Positions 55,045 to 64,000 of a stretch of 64,000 nt of DNA are shown here, in pieces (the stretch's first letter is position 1; each line of letters opens with the position of its first letter). The notes beneath the pieces were generated by a model that saw nothing but the letters and a program-made list of their open reading frames with translations, searched no databases and was not told the DNA's origin. Source of the stretch: Platanthera guangdongensis (lineage: Eukaryota; Streptophyta; Magnoliopsida; Asparagales; Orchidaceae); contig CM077165.1 of the NCBI GenBank assembly GCA_039583875.1, forward strand, positions 65,150,757 to 65,214,756, read 5' to 3'. Made by a program: the position numbers and the translations under genes.

Positions 55045-56104
55045 ATGTCAACAATGCACCGTGCTGATAAACAGGCGGAAGATGCTTTGGGGTGTACGGC
55101 CTGCAGGCCTTGTAGATTCCGGTTGTACCACCGTGGTGTCATGGGTCCTCCATGGGCTGCTGGTGGGCCGGGCGGCGCTAGGGGTCCTCCCTAGGTCATT
55201 ACATACGGAAAGACAGCTAAAGCATGTAATGGGCTTCAATCCTCCGAGGTTCGATGGGGTTGGAACGCAAGCTCAAGCTGAGGATTGGCTCTCTACCATA
55301 AAGAGGGTCTTGACGGCCATGTTAACGGAAGAATGGCAGAAGACCACCATAGCGACCTTCCTTTTGGATGGTGAGGCGAGGCTGTGGTGGGATGAGTTGG
55401 AGTTTCATCTCTTAGTGGGAAGTCAGCTTGCTGATGTGCCTATGGAGGAATTCTCAAGATTGCTTTTAGCCAGATATATACCCTCTTCTCAGAAGCTTGA
55501 GATGGAAAATCAGTATCTTGGGTTGACTCAGGGAGCCAGAAGCGTGGACGAGTATCTCCACGAGTTTACACAGTTGGGTCGGTATGCTGGTGCTATGTTT
55601 ATGGAAGAGGAGAGGAAGACCAACCTATTTTATGATGGTTTTCGTGGTGACCTATAGTTACTCCTTCCTGGGCATAAGGCGCAGGGCTTCCTAGCCTTGG
55701 TCAACTCGGCCCGGTCTCTAGAAAAGGTTGTGAAGAGGGTGCAAGAGAAGAAGGACCAAGTAGAAAAGAAGGCAGACTTCAAAGTGCCAAATGCAAAGTC
55801 AGGATTCCGCAGGTGGAGCAAGAAGCAGAAGACTTCGAACTCAGCCCCTTCGTCTAGTGCGTCGGGGGCAACCACAAGTCGAGTTCCAGGAGCTTGCTAC
55901 AACTGTGGGAAGACGGGTCACTTTTCTCGTGAATGTTGGAGCGGACATGCAAAGTCCGAGAGGAAGTCTGGACCGACTTATGAGGAGAAAGGGAAGGCGG
56001 TGGAGTCAACCGCGTCCCATCATGCTCCAGTCCAGCCAAGAGTTTATAATCTTGGTTTGCAAGAGGCCATGAAGCAAGCTGACGTGGTGACAGGTATGAG
56101 TTAA
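55045..56104 (+). pseudogene. Gag of G2
   Basis: The first in-frame start after the primer site is ATG at 55045 (MSTMHRADKQ). The frame shifts near 55190, then runs through MGFNPPRFDGVGTQAQAEDW, DGEARLWWDEL, SRLLLARYIPSSQ and VDEYLHEFTQLGRYA, which define a chromovirus Gag. A TAG at 55655 interrupts GDLQ-type sequence. The tail is Lys-rich (KRVQEKKDQVEKKADF) and a single CCHC knuckle CYNCGKTGHFSREC lies at 55895-55936. A TAA at 56102 separates it from protease in the same frame, so gag-pol was probably one frame. Confidence 0.88.
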
Positions 56105-56128
56105 TTTATGGTAAATTAACTTTTGTAG

Positions 56129-56449
56129 TTGTTACCACTTTCATGTGTTAGCTTACTTCTATTGTTACTAGGATTTGTATTGATTCTCGATTGTCCGGCG
56201 AGAGCCTTGTTTGATACGGGAGTTTCGCATTCCTTCTTGTCCGAACGAATTGTGATGCGCATCGGGGTCCCTCCCTCGATGGAAAAAGACAAGTTGGATG
56301 TGTTGTTTCCCAATGGGTGCTCAATGTGCGCGGATAAGGTCTCTGTAGTCAAGGTTCGGATTGGGAATCAGGAGTTTGATTTGCGAGCGTTGATTCTACC
56401 GTTAGTAGAGTTCGATGTAATCTTTGGTATGGACTGGCTCTCGGAGCAG
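56129..56449 (+). pseudogene. Protease of G2, first part, cut by a solo LTR
   Basis: A hydrophobic stretch (LLLLLLGFVLIL) leads to ALFDTGVSHSFLSE, the aspartic protease motif (DTG), then VRIGNQEFDLRALILPL and the FDVIFGMDWLSEQ block at the cut. The other part resumes at 58028 with YIDCNRKELKLGL. Taking out the insert together with one target copy (1,578 bp, a multiple of three) leaves the reading frame continuous. The stop at 56452 is provided by the insert. Confidence 0.88.
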
Positions 56450-58022
56450 TGATGCGTAAGATCACGGCAGTGAACCGGTCGCACAAGTAATATAAAATGG
56501 GGGTTTTCCCAAGTATCGATCTCACAAGGAACACAGTAAGGGGGAGTTAATTTCGAGGAGGACTTGAGATTGAAGTCCTCAGGTCGGAGCTAACTAAGGT
56601 GGGTTTTGATGTTGCGGAAACAGAAAATAAAAGGCTAACAACTACTCCTATGCAACGCCGCTATGAGATACTTCGTCAGGCGGGATGGAATACTAGTCGG
56701 GCCGCTATGCACCGAATCACTAGGCGGATGGACGAGAAGGCTAGTGGATGAGGTGGTTAGAATGGTGGAATGAGGGTCATGAGCACCTCTTCGCAACGCA
56801 CGCCACTAGCAATTGCTAGTGCGGCAAGGGTGGATGGTGGTGGATCGAATATGACTCAACTCAAGCAACTTAGGCAGTAAAATGAAATAGGAATCACATA
56901 GACATGATACACATAACATATATGACCAAAGTGTACTTCATCAATATAAATAAAGGTAAACACCAATATTCAACAATAAAGCAAGAACAAGTCAAGAGAT
57001 CGACCGAATCCAAAGTCTTGCTGAGGATTCACGGTTGGAATCGTTGGGTTGTCATTCCGCATCCAAGCTCGGTCCTCAACTGTGTCCGGGATAGATAATG
57101 GCTGTCACCACCTTCCAATGGCCCATCTACTTCGTCTCACGATAGCGGGCGAAGTTTGCTAGCTTTCCTTTGCTTGATGGATATGGCGTCAAACCCTACT
57201 TGAAGCTCACGGATGAAGGAGAAGGCCGAGAGGAAGCTCCGGCTCGGATTTGGCGGTGAAATCTTGCCCGAAGCACCTCCCTAGGGTGGAAGATGAAGGG
57301 GAACGGCGGAGAAGGCGGAAAACGGCGGATAAATGTCGAGCTCCGGATCCTCTCTTCGATTAGGGCGAGACCTGCACTATTTATACAAAAGCAGAAATGA
57401 ACAATGCGCACGATCACATGCGTACGACCAGTGGTCGTGCGCACTATGTCCGGTGATCGTGCGCACTGGCATGGAATATCAGGAAGAAGAACTGGGATAA
57501 CGCGCACGAGTAGTGGCGCACGACCATTGTTCGTGCGCACTAAGTCCAATGATCGTGCGATTACCCAAACAGGACTCCAGAAAAGAGGAATCAATGCACA
57601 CGATCAGTGGCGCACGACCGGTGGTCGTGCGCAAAATGTCCAGTGGTCGTGCGCTTACCCCAGGCTGATTCTGGAAAACGTAGAGTAGTGCGCACGATCA
57701 GGGGCGCATGACCAGTGGTCGTGCACATTAGATCCCATGCGCGTGCGCAGTATTCCATTTTCACAACCATCCCGGAACACGCACACGACCCTTGTACCGA
57801 AAGAAAAACCAATCACTAATCTGTGCAGAAATTCCAGACAATCACAAAAGGGAGTACAAACAATAAAATTAACAAAATACACAACCACGGTCATAAATGT
57901 GCACTTCCTATGGAAATAAAGACAATATGAAATATGAACGATATAAAACTAAAAGTGAAGTGCAACCGTGTGAAAACTAGCCCAGATGAGTCCGAAAATA
58001 GGTACATAAAGTGGACTCATCA
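56450..58022 (-). mobile_element. Solo LTR S (Tat/Athila-like), 1,573 bp, in the protease of G2
   Basis: TGATGCG...CTCATCA ends, flanked by perfect AGCAG copies (56445-56449 and 58023-58027). On the minus strand it begins TGATGAGTCCACTTTATG and ends with a block GAGATCGATACTTGGG, then ATTACTTGTGCGACCGG, then CGCATCA. The second group recalls the 3' end of Tat/Athila LTRs. No gag, pol, primer site or polypurine tract is inside, so it is a solo LTR left by recombination, or a short non-autonomous unit. It is not closely alike to the remnant at 13-14.6 kb. Confidence 0.78.
57405..57790. repeat. GCGCACGACC/GGTCGTGCGC array in solo LTR S
   Basis: Five to six units of GCGCACGAYC..GTGGTCGTGCGC spaced about 60-70 bases apart, with GTCC linkers. 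The best unit, 57610-57632, has perfect 10-base arms GCGCACGACC and GGTCGTGCGC around a 3-base loop. The array is about 230-620 bases from the LTR start on the minus strand, again in U3. Confidence 0.9.
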
Positions 58023-58027
58023 AGCAG

Positions 58028-59617
58028 CGAGCTTACATTGATTGCAATCGAAAGGAGCTTAAGTTGGGTTTAAATTCTGAACGGGAGACTATGTTTGCGG
58101 GCATGAAGGGGTCAGGGAAAGTTTTGATGTCGGCCCTATATGTAAACAAGGCAGTTCGGTCTAGGACAGAGCTGTTTGTCACATTAGTGCAGGCTTCAAC
58201 GCCTAGGCCTAGTCTGGACAGTATCCCAGTTGTGTCCGAGAATCCTGATGTATTTATAGATGATATCCCAGGAGCCCCTCCTTAGCGGGAGATTGATTTT
58301 ACCATTGAGCTGGTACCGGGTGCCAAACCAGTGTCACGCTCTCCGTATCGGATAGCGCCAAAAGAGTTGGCGGAATTGAAGGTGCAACTGCAGGAGTTGT
58401 TAGAGCAAGGTTATGTGCGTCCAAGTTCGTCGCCTTGGAGCGCACCGGTTCTCTTCGTTAAGAAGAAAGATAGGAGCTTGCGGCTTTGTATCGACTACCA
58501 GGAATTGAACAACCTTACGGAAAAAAATAAGAATCCGATCCCGATAATTGACGATCTATTTGATCAGTTGGTTGGGTCAACGGTATATTCGAAGTTAGAT
58601 CTGAAGTCCGGTTACTACCAATTGAGGATAAGGGAGAGCGACATCCCAAAGACAGCATTCAGTATGCGGTTTGGGCATTACGAGTTCACAGTCATGCCGT
58701 TTGGTTTGACCAATGTGCCATCCGTGTTTATGGATCTGATGAACAGGACATTCAGAGAGTACCTGGACCGTTTTGGGATAGTATTTATCGACGATATCCT
58801 GGTGTACTCGCAGTGTGAAGAGGATCACTACAATCACCTTCACTTGGTGTTGGAGACGTTGAGGAGAAACCAGTTGTATGCTAAGTTCTCCAAGTGTGAG
58901 TTCTGGTTATCCTCGATAGCGTTCCTTGGTCATGTTGTTAGTGGAGAAGGGATAGTTGTAGATCCGGCGAAGATAGTGGCGATATGGGAGTGGCCTGCTT
59001 TGACTACAGTGGCGGAGATCCGGAGCTTTCTGGGGCTTGCTCGCTAATACCGGCGCTTCGTATAGAACATCTCGCAGATAGCGCTACCACTCACGACTTT
59101 GACTGGGAAGAATCAGAAGTTTGTGTGGTCTTCGGAGTGCGAACAGGCTTTTGAAGAGTTGAAGAGGCGGTTGACCACATCGCCTATTTTATGTTCCCCA
59201 AGTGGAACCAAAGGGTTTGAAATCTATAGTGATTCTTCGGGCAGTGGTTTAGGCTGTGTTCTGCTACAGCATGGGAGTGTGATAGCCTATGGTTCACGAC
59301 AATTGAAGGCTCATGAGAGAAATTATCCGGTCCATGACTTGGAGTTAGAGGCCGTGATATTTGCTTAAAAGCTGTGGAGGCACTATCTGTACGGTATGAA
59401 AGTCGATATATACACCGATCATAAGATCTTGAAGTACCTGTTAGACCAAAAGGATCTGAACATGAGGCAGCAGAGGTGGATGGAGTTCCTAGGGGAATAC
59501 ACCTTCGAGATACATTATGTGTCATGGAAAGGCAATGTAGTGGCAGATGCGTTGAGTCATAAGGTTCCTGCACAGGCCAACTGGTTAACGGTACATGATG
59601 AGGGATTGGTCTGTTAG
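58028..59617 (+). pseudogene. Protease end, reverse transcriptase and RNase H of G2
   Basis: Protease end (58028-58180), then the linker with VVSENPDVFIDDIPGAPP and a TAG at 58283. [91 protein letters not shown] (catalytic Asp pair, near 58790), [11 protein letters not shown], then [10 protein letters not shown] before stops at 59045 and near 59060. RNase [37 protein letters not shown] (catalytic Glu kept, unlike T), a TAA at 59366, YTDHKILKYLL and NVVADALSHK. It ends with a TAG at 59615. The frame is constant throughout, so only point nonsense changes break it. Confidence 0.92.
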
Positions 59618-60660
59618 TTGGAGGATTTGGAGATATCTTGTGTCGACAAGCAGTCTAGTACTGAGGCGAAACTGTTTTGGACAGAGGTACAACATGACCT
59701 AGCTGATAGAGTTTGGCGGGCTTTGACTCAGGATAACAGCATGAAGCAGATCTTGGATGAATCATTGGATGGTCCAAATTCCAAGTTTGTTGTTGAGAAT
59801 GGGTTGCTAAGGAAGGATGGTCGCCTATGCATTCATAGTATGGATAATCTTCGAGAGGAGTTGATGTACGAGGCTCATCATACCAAGTACTCAATACACC
59901 CGGGAAGGACGAAGATGTATAGAGACATGAAGAAATATTTTGGTGGCCAGGATTGAAGAGGGATGTAGCACTTTATGTGGCCAAGTGCCAAACTTGTGCC
60001 TTGGTGAAGGCGGAGTGCCAGAAGCCCGAAGGTTTCCTAAAGTCCTTGCCTATCCCGGAATGGAAATTCGACGACATTTCTATGGATTTTGTGCATGGTT
60101 TGCCGAAGTCGCAGACGGGAAACGACGCCATCTGGGTGGTCGTAGATAGGTTGACAAATGTGTCGCACTTCATCCCGATCAGGAAGGAAGATCCAGTGGA
60201 AAGGTTGGCCAAACTCTATGTGGAGAATATTGTACGGTTGTATGGTGTGCCCCGCAGTATTATTAGTGACTGAGATGGATGCTTCACATTGAATGACTGG
60301 AGGTTGGTGCATAGTTTGTTGGGTACTAAGCTAAAGTTCAGCACAACCTTTCAGCCGCAGACAGATTGCCAAACCGAGAGGGTCAACCGGACGTTGGAAG
60401 ACATGCTTCGTATATGCCTCCTAGAATCTGGAAAGTTGTGGGAAGATCACCTGTACATGGTGGAGTTTGCGTTTAACAACAGCTTTCAGGTGAGTATTGG
60501 AATGACGCCTTTCGAGGCCTTATACGGGAGAATGTGTCGCACGCCGTTGTCTTTGTCGGAGACGGGCGAGTCGAAGATTTACAAACGTCAAGCAGTGGGA
60601 GATGCCACTTCAGTGATATGGACAATTCAGGAACGGTTGAAGGTCGCTGAGGACAGACAG
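59618..60660 (+). pseudogene. Integrase of G2
   Basis: Begins in the same frame with VENGLLRKDGRLCI. Zinc module: EAHHTKYSIHPGRTKMYRD, both His kept. A one-base loss near 59938 shifts the frame in the WWPGLK block. CQTCALVKAECQ gives the Cys pair. Core: ISMDFVHGLPKSQ (Asp), VVVDRLTNVSHFIPI, SIISD (Asp), then a TGA where T has Arg (IISDRD), then QPQTDCQTERVNRTLEDML (Glu). FAFNNSFQVSIGMTPFEALYG and TPLSLSETGE follow. All triad residues are present. The TGA for CGA is a C-to-T change. Confidence 0.9.
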
Positions 60661-61134
60661 TCAAAGTACTATAACGCCAAGCATAGCAACGTGGAGTTCA
60701 GTGTTGGCGACTGGGTGTACTTGAAAATCAAACCGTTCAAGGGTTTCTCGCGGGTTCGACTCTTGAAGAAGCTGAGTCTGAGATACCTTGGACCATTTGA
60801 GATCCTGGAGCGTGTTGGCAAAGCAACATATAGGTTGAAGCTGTCGGTGGAGTTAAGTGGGCTACACGATGTGTTCCGCGTATCGGTGTTTCATAAGGCG
60901 GTGCAAGAGCCTTCGCAGATAGTTGCAGTTGATCAAGTGCCAGTTGATTACGAGTTGACGACAGAAGTCAAGCCTATACGTATAGAAGACATTGAAGTCA
61001 AGTGACTCCGCAACAAGGATATCCGAATGGTTAAAGTCCGTTGGGATAATTGCGGATGTGAGGAGCTTTCTTGGGAGCGAGAGCAAACTATGTTGGAAGA
61101 ATACCCCGAGTTATTCCGTTCAGGTAACTTGTAA
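60661..61134 (+). pseudogene. Integrase C-terminus and chromodomain-like tail of G2
   Basis: SKYYNAKHSNVEFSVGDWVY, RYLGPFEILERVG, YRLKLSVELSGLHDVF and RVSVFHKAV form the C-terminal integrase part. A TGA at 61003 is followed in frame by IRMVKVRWDNCGCEELSWE, QTMLEEYPELF and a TAA at 61132. The last segment (LSWERE..MLEEYPELF) matches the tail of T in layout and is the chromodomain-related module. The stop at 61003 would remove it. Confidence 0.86.
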
Positions 61135-61173
61135 TTTTTGTACCTTTACTTAATTTCGGGATGAAATTCGTTA

Positions 61174-61186
61174 AGTGGGGGAGAAT
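61174..61186 (+). other. Polypurine tract of G2
   Basis: AGTGGGGGAGAAT lies directly before the TG of the 3' LTR at 61187. A GGGATGAAATTCG block precedes it. Confidence 0.78.
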
Positions 61187-63153
61187 TGTAACGCCCTGAA
61201 AATTGTATTTGAGTTGGTCGCGTCAAAAAGGGATTTTGGTGCCTGTATAGGGGTACACGGCCTAGTACACGGGCTTGTCCAAGGCCGTGTCTGGCTGGTG
61301 TTTTGGTCGTTTTCATCCCAAGAAGGACACGGCTAGTAACACGTTTGAATGATACGGGCGTGTCATTTGACACAGGCGTATGCCTACTCGTGTCAGTACC
61401 GGTGTTCAGTAGGGTCGTGTCGGTTCGCGTGGCGGTAATGTGTGACACACCCCCGGACACGGGCATGTCGAAGACCCGACACGGGCATGTCGAGTGAGAC
61501 ACTGACATGTCTGAGCCCGTGTGAGTCTCTATGTTAGACGATCGTGCCTGGATCGAGGTACACGGCCTGGGACACGGCCGTGTGCCAAGCCTTGTTCGGC
61601 CCAGGTCTGTTGATTTTTGAGCGGATCAGAGCCGTTCGATTTCTTTATTTTAAATCCAACGGCCCAAGTGGTTTCCTTCTCTGTTAAGGCCATGAATGGG
61701 AGTTGAATCCTTCATTTCTCTCCAATGCTTTCTATTTCCAAGGAGTTAGAGAAAGGAGGAAGAAGGAGGAGGATTCCGGCCACCGACGGAGCATCAGAGC
61801 ACCGTTTTGAGATCTGAGAGCAGATCCGTGGAGGAAAGATCGTTGTGAAGACTTCTATCCGTGTAGTTTTTCCATGGCGCCAAAGCATACTACAAGGGTA
61901 ACGATTCTCAACTCGAGCATGTGAAGCTCTTCCTTTTTGTATAAGGAAAACCCGCTCCCGCGAGTGTGCGGTGAGTGCGTGGTGTTCTTTGGGGTTGATG
62001 TGAATAGTCCCCCTTGTGTTGCATATAGAGTCCGGAATCGAAGTACGGGCATAGGCATTGTGTGTGAAGCCCACCCGGACATGTATTGTCTGGATCGGTG
62101 ATGTTTCATTTGTTATGATTTGCCGGAGAAGACTTCGTGCTTTGGGTTTTCGGGTTTCTACGCGATAGATTGCAGCAGTGATCCTTGGGGATTAGCTCCA
62201 AGGCGCACCTGGAAAACTGAGCGGAAACATGTTCTGCTAACTTGGCGGTCTGGGAACCGGCCTTGAACATAACTGGGATATGTGATTGTTTGGAAATGGC
62301 AGGATCCGAGAGAAGCTTGGCTCGTGCGTACGTCTTAAGGTGTACTACGCGTTGTGAGCAACATGCAAGTGGAATCAGACCTGGGCTATGTGGTTCGGCG
62401 CGAGAGACCCGAAAAGGGGACTGGTCGTTGGCATAGTCGGGTGCCTTAGATGGTGGTCAGGAAGGCTAAAATGCTCACATGGTTGCCATCTTGGTGGTGG
62501 TGGTGAAGATGCTGAAGTGTCAGGATTCACCGTTAATGTTTCCTGAGTGCACGGGGTGTTTGGCCGTGCGAGCCTACACCTGTGGCGAAGTATGTTTATA
62601 CATAATTATTTAGCTGGGCTAATGATATGCAGGGAATGGGCACCGCCGTCCCGAGAAAGGGATGGGGTCGTTATAATTTCGTCGGCTTCAGCTGACCATT
62701 GTCTGTTTGCCACCGTGCGGTGGAATGTTGCTTACAGGTGCTGCGGAGCTGAGTGCAAAATAGCGGGCTGGAGCCCATGTTGCTGTGCTGGCCCTTGAAG
62801 GCCGTAAAGAATAATTGTTTTTATTTTGTCATGTGTGGCCGGCCTGCGAGCCGATGTATGTAAGACACTATCTTATTAAGTGAATATTGGTAAGGCCATA
62901 AGGCCGTGTACCATTTTAGTGTATTTGGTTTTCATTCCTGTTGTGTGGATGTGGACATTCATGATTATGGATTTAAGTTTTGGGTTCTTTTAACTATTTA
63001 AAAGCTTCTGCTAGAATGGTTTGTGTAGGACGAGTAGTCTTAATTGGAATGTTTGGTTAGTAATACGTAATCCTTCCGTCTGTTCATGGTATATGGCATC
63101 GGTTTCCAGCTGAACCTTATGTTATATGCCATACGACGGATGAGGGTGTTACA
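61187..63153 (+). mobile_element. 3' LTR of G2 (1,967 bp)
   Basis: Starts TGTAACGCCCTG and ends GGTGTTACA next to TGATA. The first 1,009 bases match the 5' LTR; the rest (62196-63153) is the only copy of this block in the element. No gene is visible in it. A GGCCATAAGGCC inverted repeat lies at 62893-62904. Confidence 0.9.
61250..61610. repeat. ACACGGGCGTGTC array in the 3' LTR of G2
   Basis: Counterpart of the array at 54056-54410. Several words have decayed by single C-to-T or G-to-A changes, for example GACACAGGCGTATG near 61370. Confidence 0.87.
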
Positions 63154-63158
63154 TGATA

Positions 63159-64000
63159 TTCTCTAGAGGGGGGGGGGGGGTGAATAGAGTAAGTTGAAAC
63201 TTTTTAAGGCTTTTTGCTGTAAATAAAAAATAAGTCCTAAGATGAAATAATCTACCACAGGTACTCCAAATATAAATTAATATCACATACACAACAACCT
63301 ATCTAGCACAGCCACATCAAGAACAAAAGAAAAAGAAGGCAACCAGACAACACAAGAATTTTATAGCGGTTACCCTAAACTTGGGTACATCCACTCTTCT
63401 ACCACCCTGGTAGGAATCCACTCAGGTTTTGATCAGATGACTGCCACCAATGAGCTTTTGATCAGGTGCTCCAAAACCAATCTCAAGTATTTTGGTCAGG
63501 TGACTTGCAACCAGAAATAACTTTTGAAGGGAGTTAAAGAATCTTTTTTACAGTGGGGGTGAGAGAGTGATGATGCCTTCTCTTTCTCAAATACAACTGA
63601 GAAGACTTTAGTGGATCTTTTGATGTTAACAAAGTCTCCCTCTGAGATATTGATTTGTTCAGGAAGGTTGGAGCTTTACTATAGGGTGAGTAGGTCTTCA
63701 ATATTTCATCCTTGACCAGAAGGTATCCAGGAACTTCTTGACTGATAGAGTATTTGTTGTCCTCTGAAGAATCCTGGAATGAAGAGAGAAGAAGACACTT
63801 GATTTTTAATGGATGTTCTTCTTCTTCACCTTGATGTTGTTTTTCTGGTCTGGGGCTTGTTCTTTTTTCTGTTACTGTATGATTTATTTTTCTGTGTTTT
63901 GAATGTTGCGTGCTACTAGAAGGAAGAATAAAATATCCTTTTATATTTTCCATTTAATCTTCCTTCTGAATTTTGAATTCTTCAGCATTGATTACTGACG
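63159..64000 (-). mobile_element. 5' LTR of element B, right of G2, runs off the window
   Basis: Matches the first part of the 3' LTR of B (31240-32090) nearly base for base: a G-run with CTCTAGAG (63161-63180, plus strand), TTTATAGCGGTTACCC (63360), the GGTAGGAATCCACTCAGG block (63408) and a TATA-like box at 63938-63945. The U3 array and LTR start must lie beyond 64000. Confidence 0.9.

Larger units (their letters stand above)
53990..63153 (+). mobile_element. Ty3/gypsy chromovirus G2, inserted in the 5' LTR of B
   Basis: TGTAACGCCCC...GGTGTTACA ends with a perfect 5-bp TGATA duplication at 53985-53989 and 63154-63158. Order: 5' LTR (shortened), primer site, Gag, PR, RT, RNase H, IN, chromodomain-like tail, polypurine tract, full 3' LTR. 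The lineage is near Tekay/Del judging by TGTAACGCC ends, pol wording and tail, but it is a different family from T (one knuckle, different LTR). A 1,573-bp solo LTR interrupts protease. Remaining pol has one frameshift and about eight stops. Confidence 0.92.
31223..64000 (-). mobile_element. Ty1/copia element B, interrupted by T and G2
   Basis: On the minus strand it starts beyond 64000. Its 5' LTR occupies 64000-63159 and 53989-53966, gag and the first half of protease 53859-51612, and the rest of pol 39730-36680. ORF3 (36288-33337), polypurine tract and 3' LTR (33152-31223) follow. T occupies 39736-51611 and G2 53990-63153. It is the best preserved of the four copia elements with a readable ORF3. 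The left target duplication is expected to be GAAAT (31218-31222). Confidence 0.85.

Noticed and set aside
55013..55045. tRNA or SINE from the GGTTCGAGACC B-box word
   Set aside because: No A box at proper spacing and no cloverleaf; better explained as leader next to an eroded primer site.
57196..57919. Frames of 60-130 codons on both strands in solo LTR S
   Set aside because: Explained by the GCGCACGACC hairpin array; Arg/Thr-rich repeats without domain.

Overview
This is 64 kb of plant nuclear DNA made almost wholly of LTR retrotransposons. Plant features are the initiator-tRNA-Met primer sites (TGGTATCAGAGC type), Ty1/copia Sirevirus-like elements with a third ORF, Ty3/gypsy chromoviruses whose integrases end in a chromodomain-like segment, and a Tat/Athila-type remnant with a tRNA-Asp-type primer site. 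I recognise no host gene, tRNA, rRNA or CRISPR array. The setting suggests gene-poor, methylated heterochromatin of a large angiosperm genome; the species cannot be told from the sequence.

Layout. (C) 1-1495: 3' tail and truncated LTR of a plus-strand copia element. (A) 1497-10674: minus-strand copia element with 5' LTR, gag, PR, IN, RT, RNase H and part of ORF3; its 3' LTR is missing and it abuts C tail to tail. 10675-15282: old debris, including a copia-LTR-like fragment, an unassigned GC-rich stretch and a Tat/Athila LTR with PBS and Gag remnant. (D) 15283-25280: plus-strand copia element, badly decayed. (E) 25281-31222: minus-strand copia element, of which only the 3' part is in the window. 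(B) 31223 to beyond 64000: minus-strand copia element of the same family as A, split by two later insertions. (T) 39736-51611: a full-length Tekay/Del-like gypsy element with 3.19-kb LTRs, sitting in B's protease. (G2) 53990-63153: a second chromovirus, sitting in B's 5' LTR. (S) 56450-58022: a solo LTR inside G2's protease.

The order of events can be read from target-site duplications: S in G2 (AGCAG on both sides), G2 in B (TGATA on both sides), T in B (TTTAG/TTTGG), B in E (left copy GAAAT; right copy outside the window), and probably E in D. No element here looks able to move by itself: each has nonsense codons, frameshifts or lost catalytic residues, although T and G2 keep long readable pol segments.

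Two signals go beyond routine annotation. First, the U3 part of nearly every LTR holds an array of short palindromic 'words' (TCGTCGA/TCGACGA, GTGTCGACAC, GACACGGGCGTGTC, GCGTTGAGTG/CACTCAACGC, GCGCACGACC/GGTCGTGCGC). Some words are shared between copia and gypsy LTRs, and one also lies in the Gag coding region and in the pol-ORF3 spacer of A and B. Second, the leader of T carries three hairpins with the same 14-nt loop but different, compensating stems, which points to selection for RNA structure.
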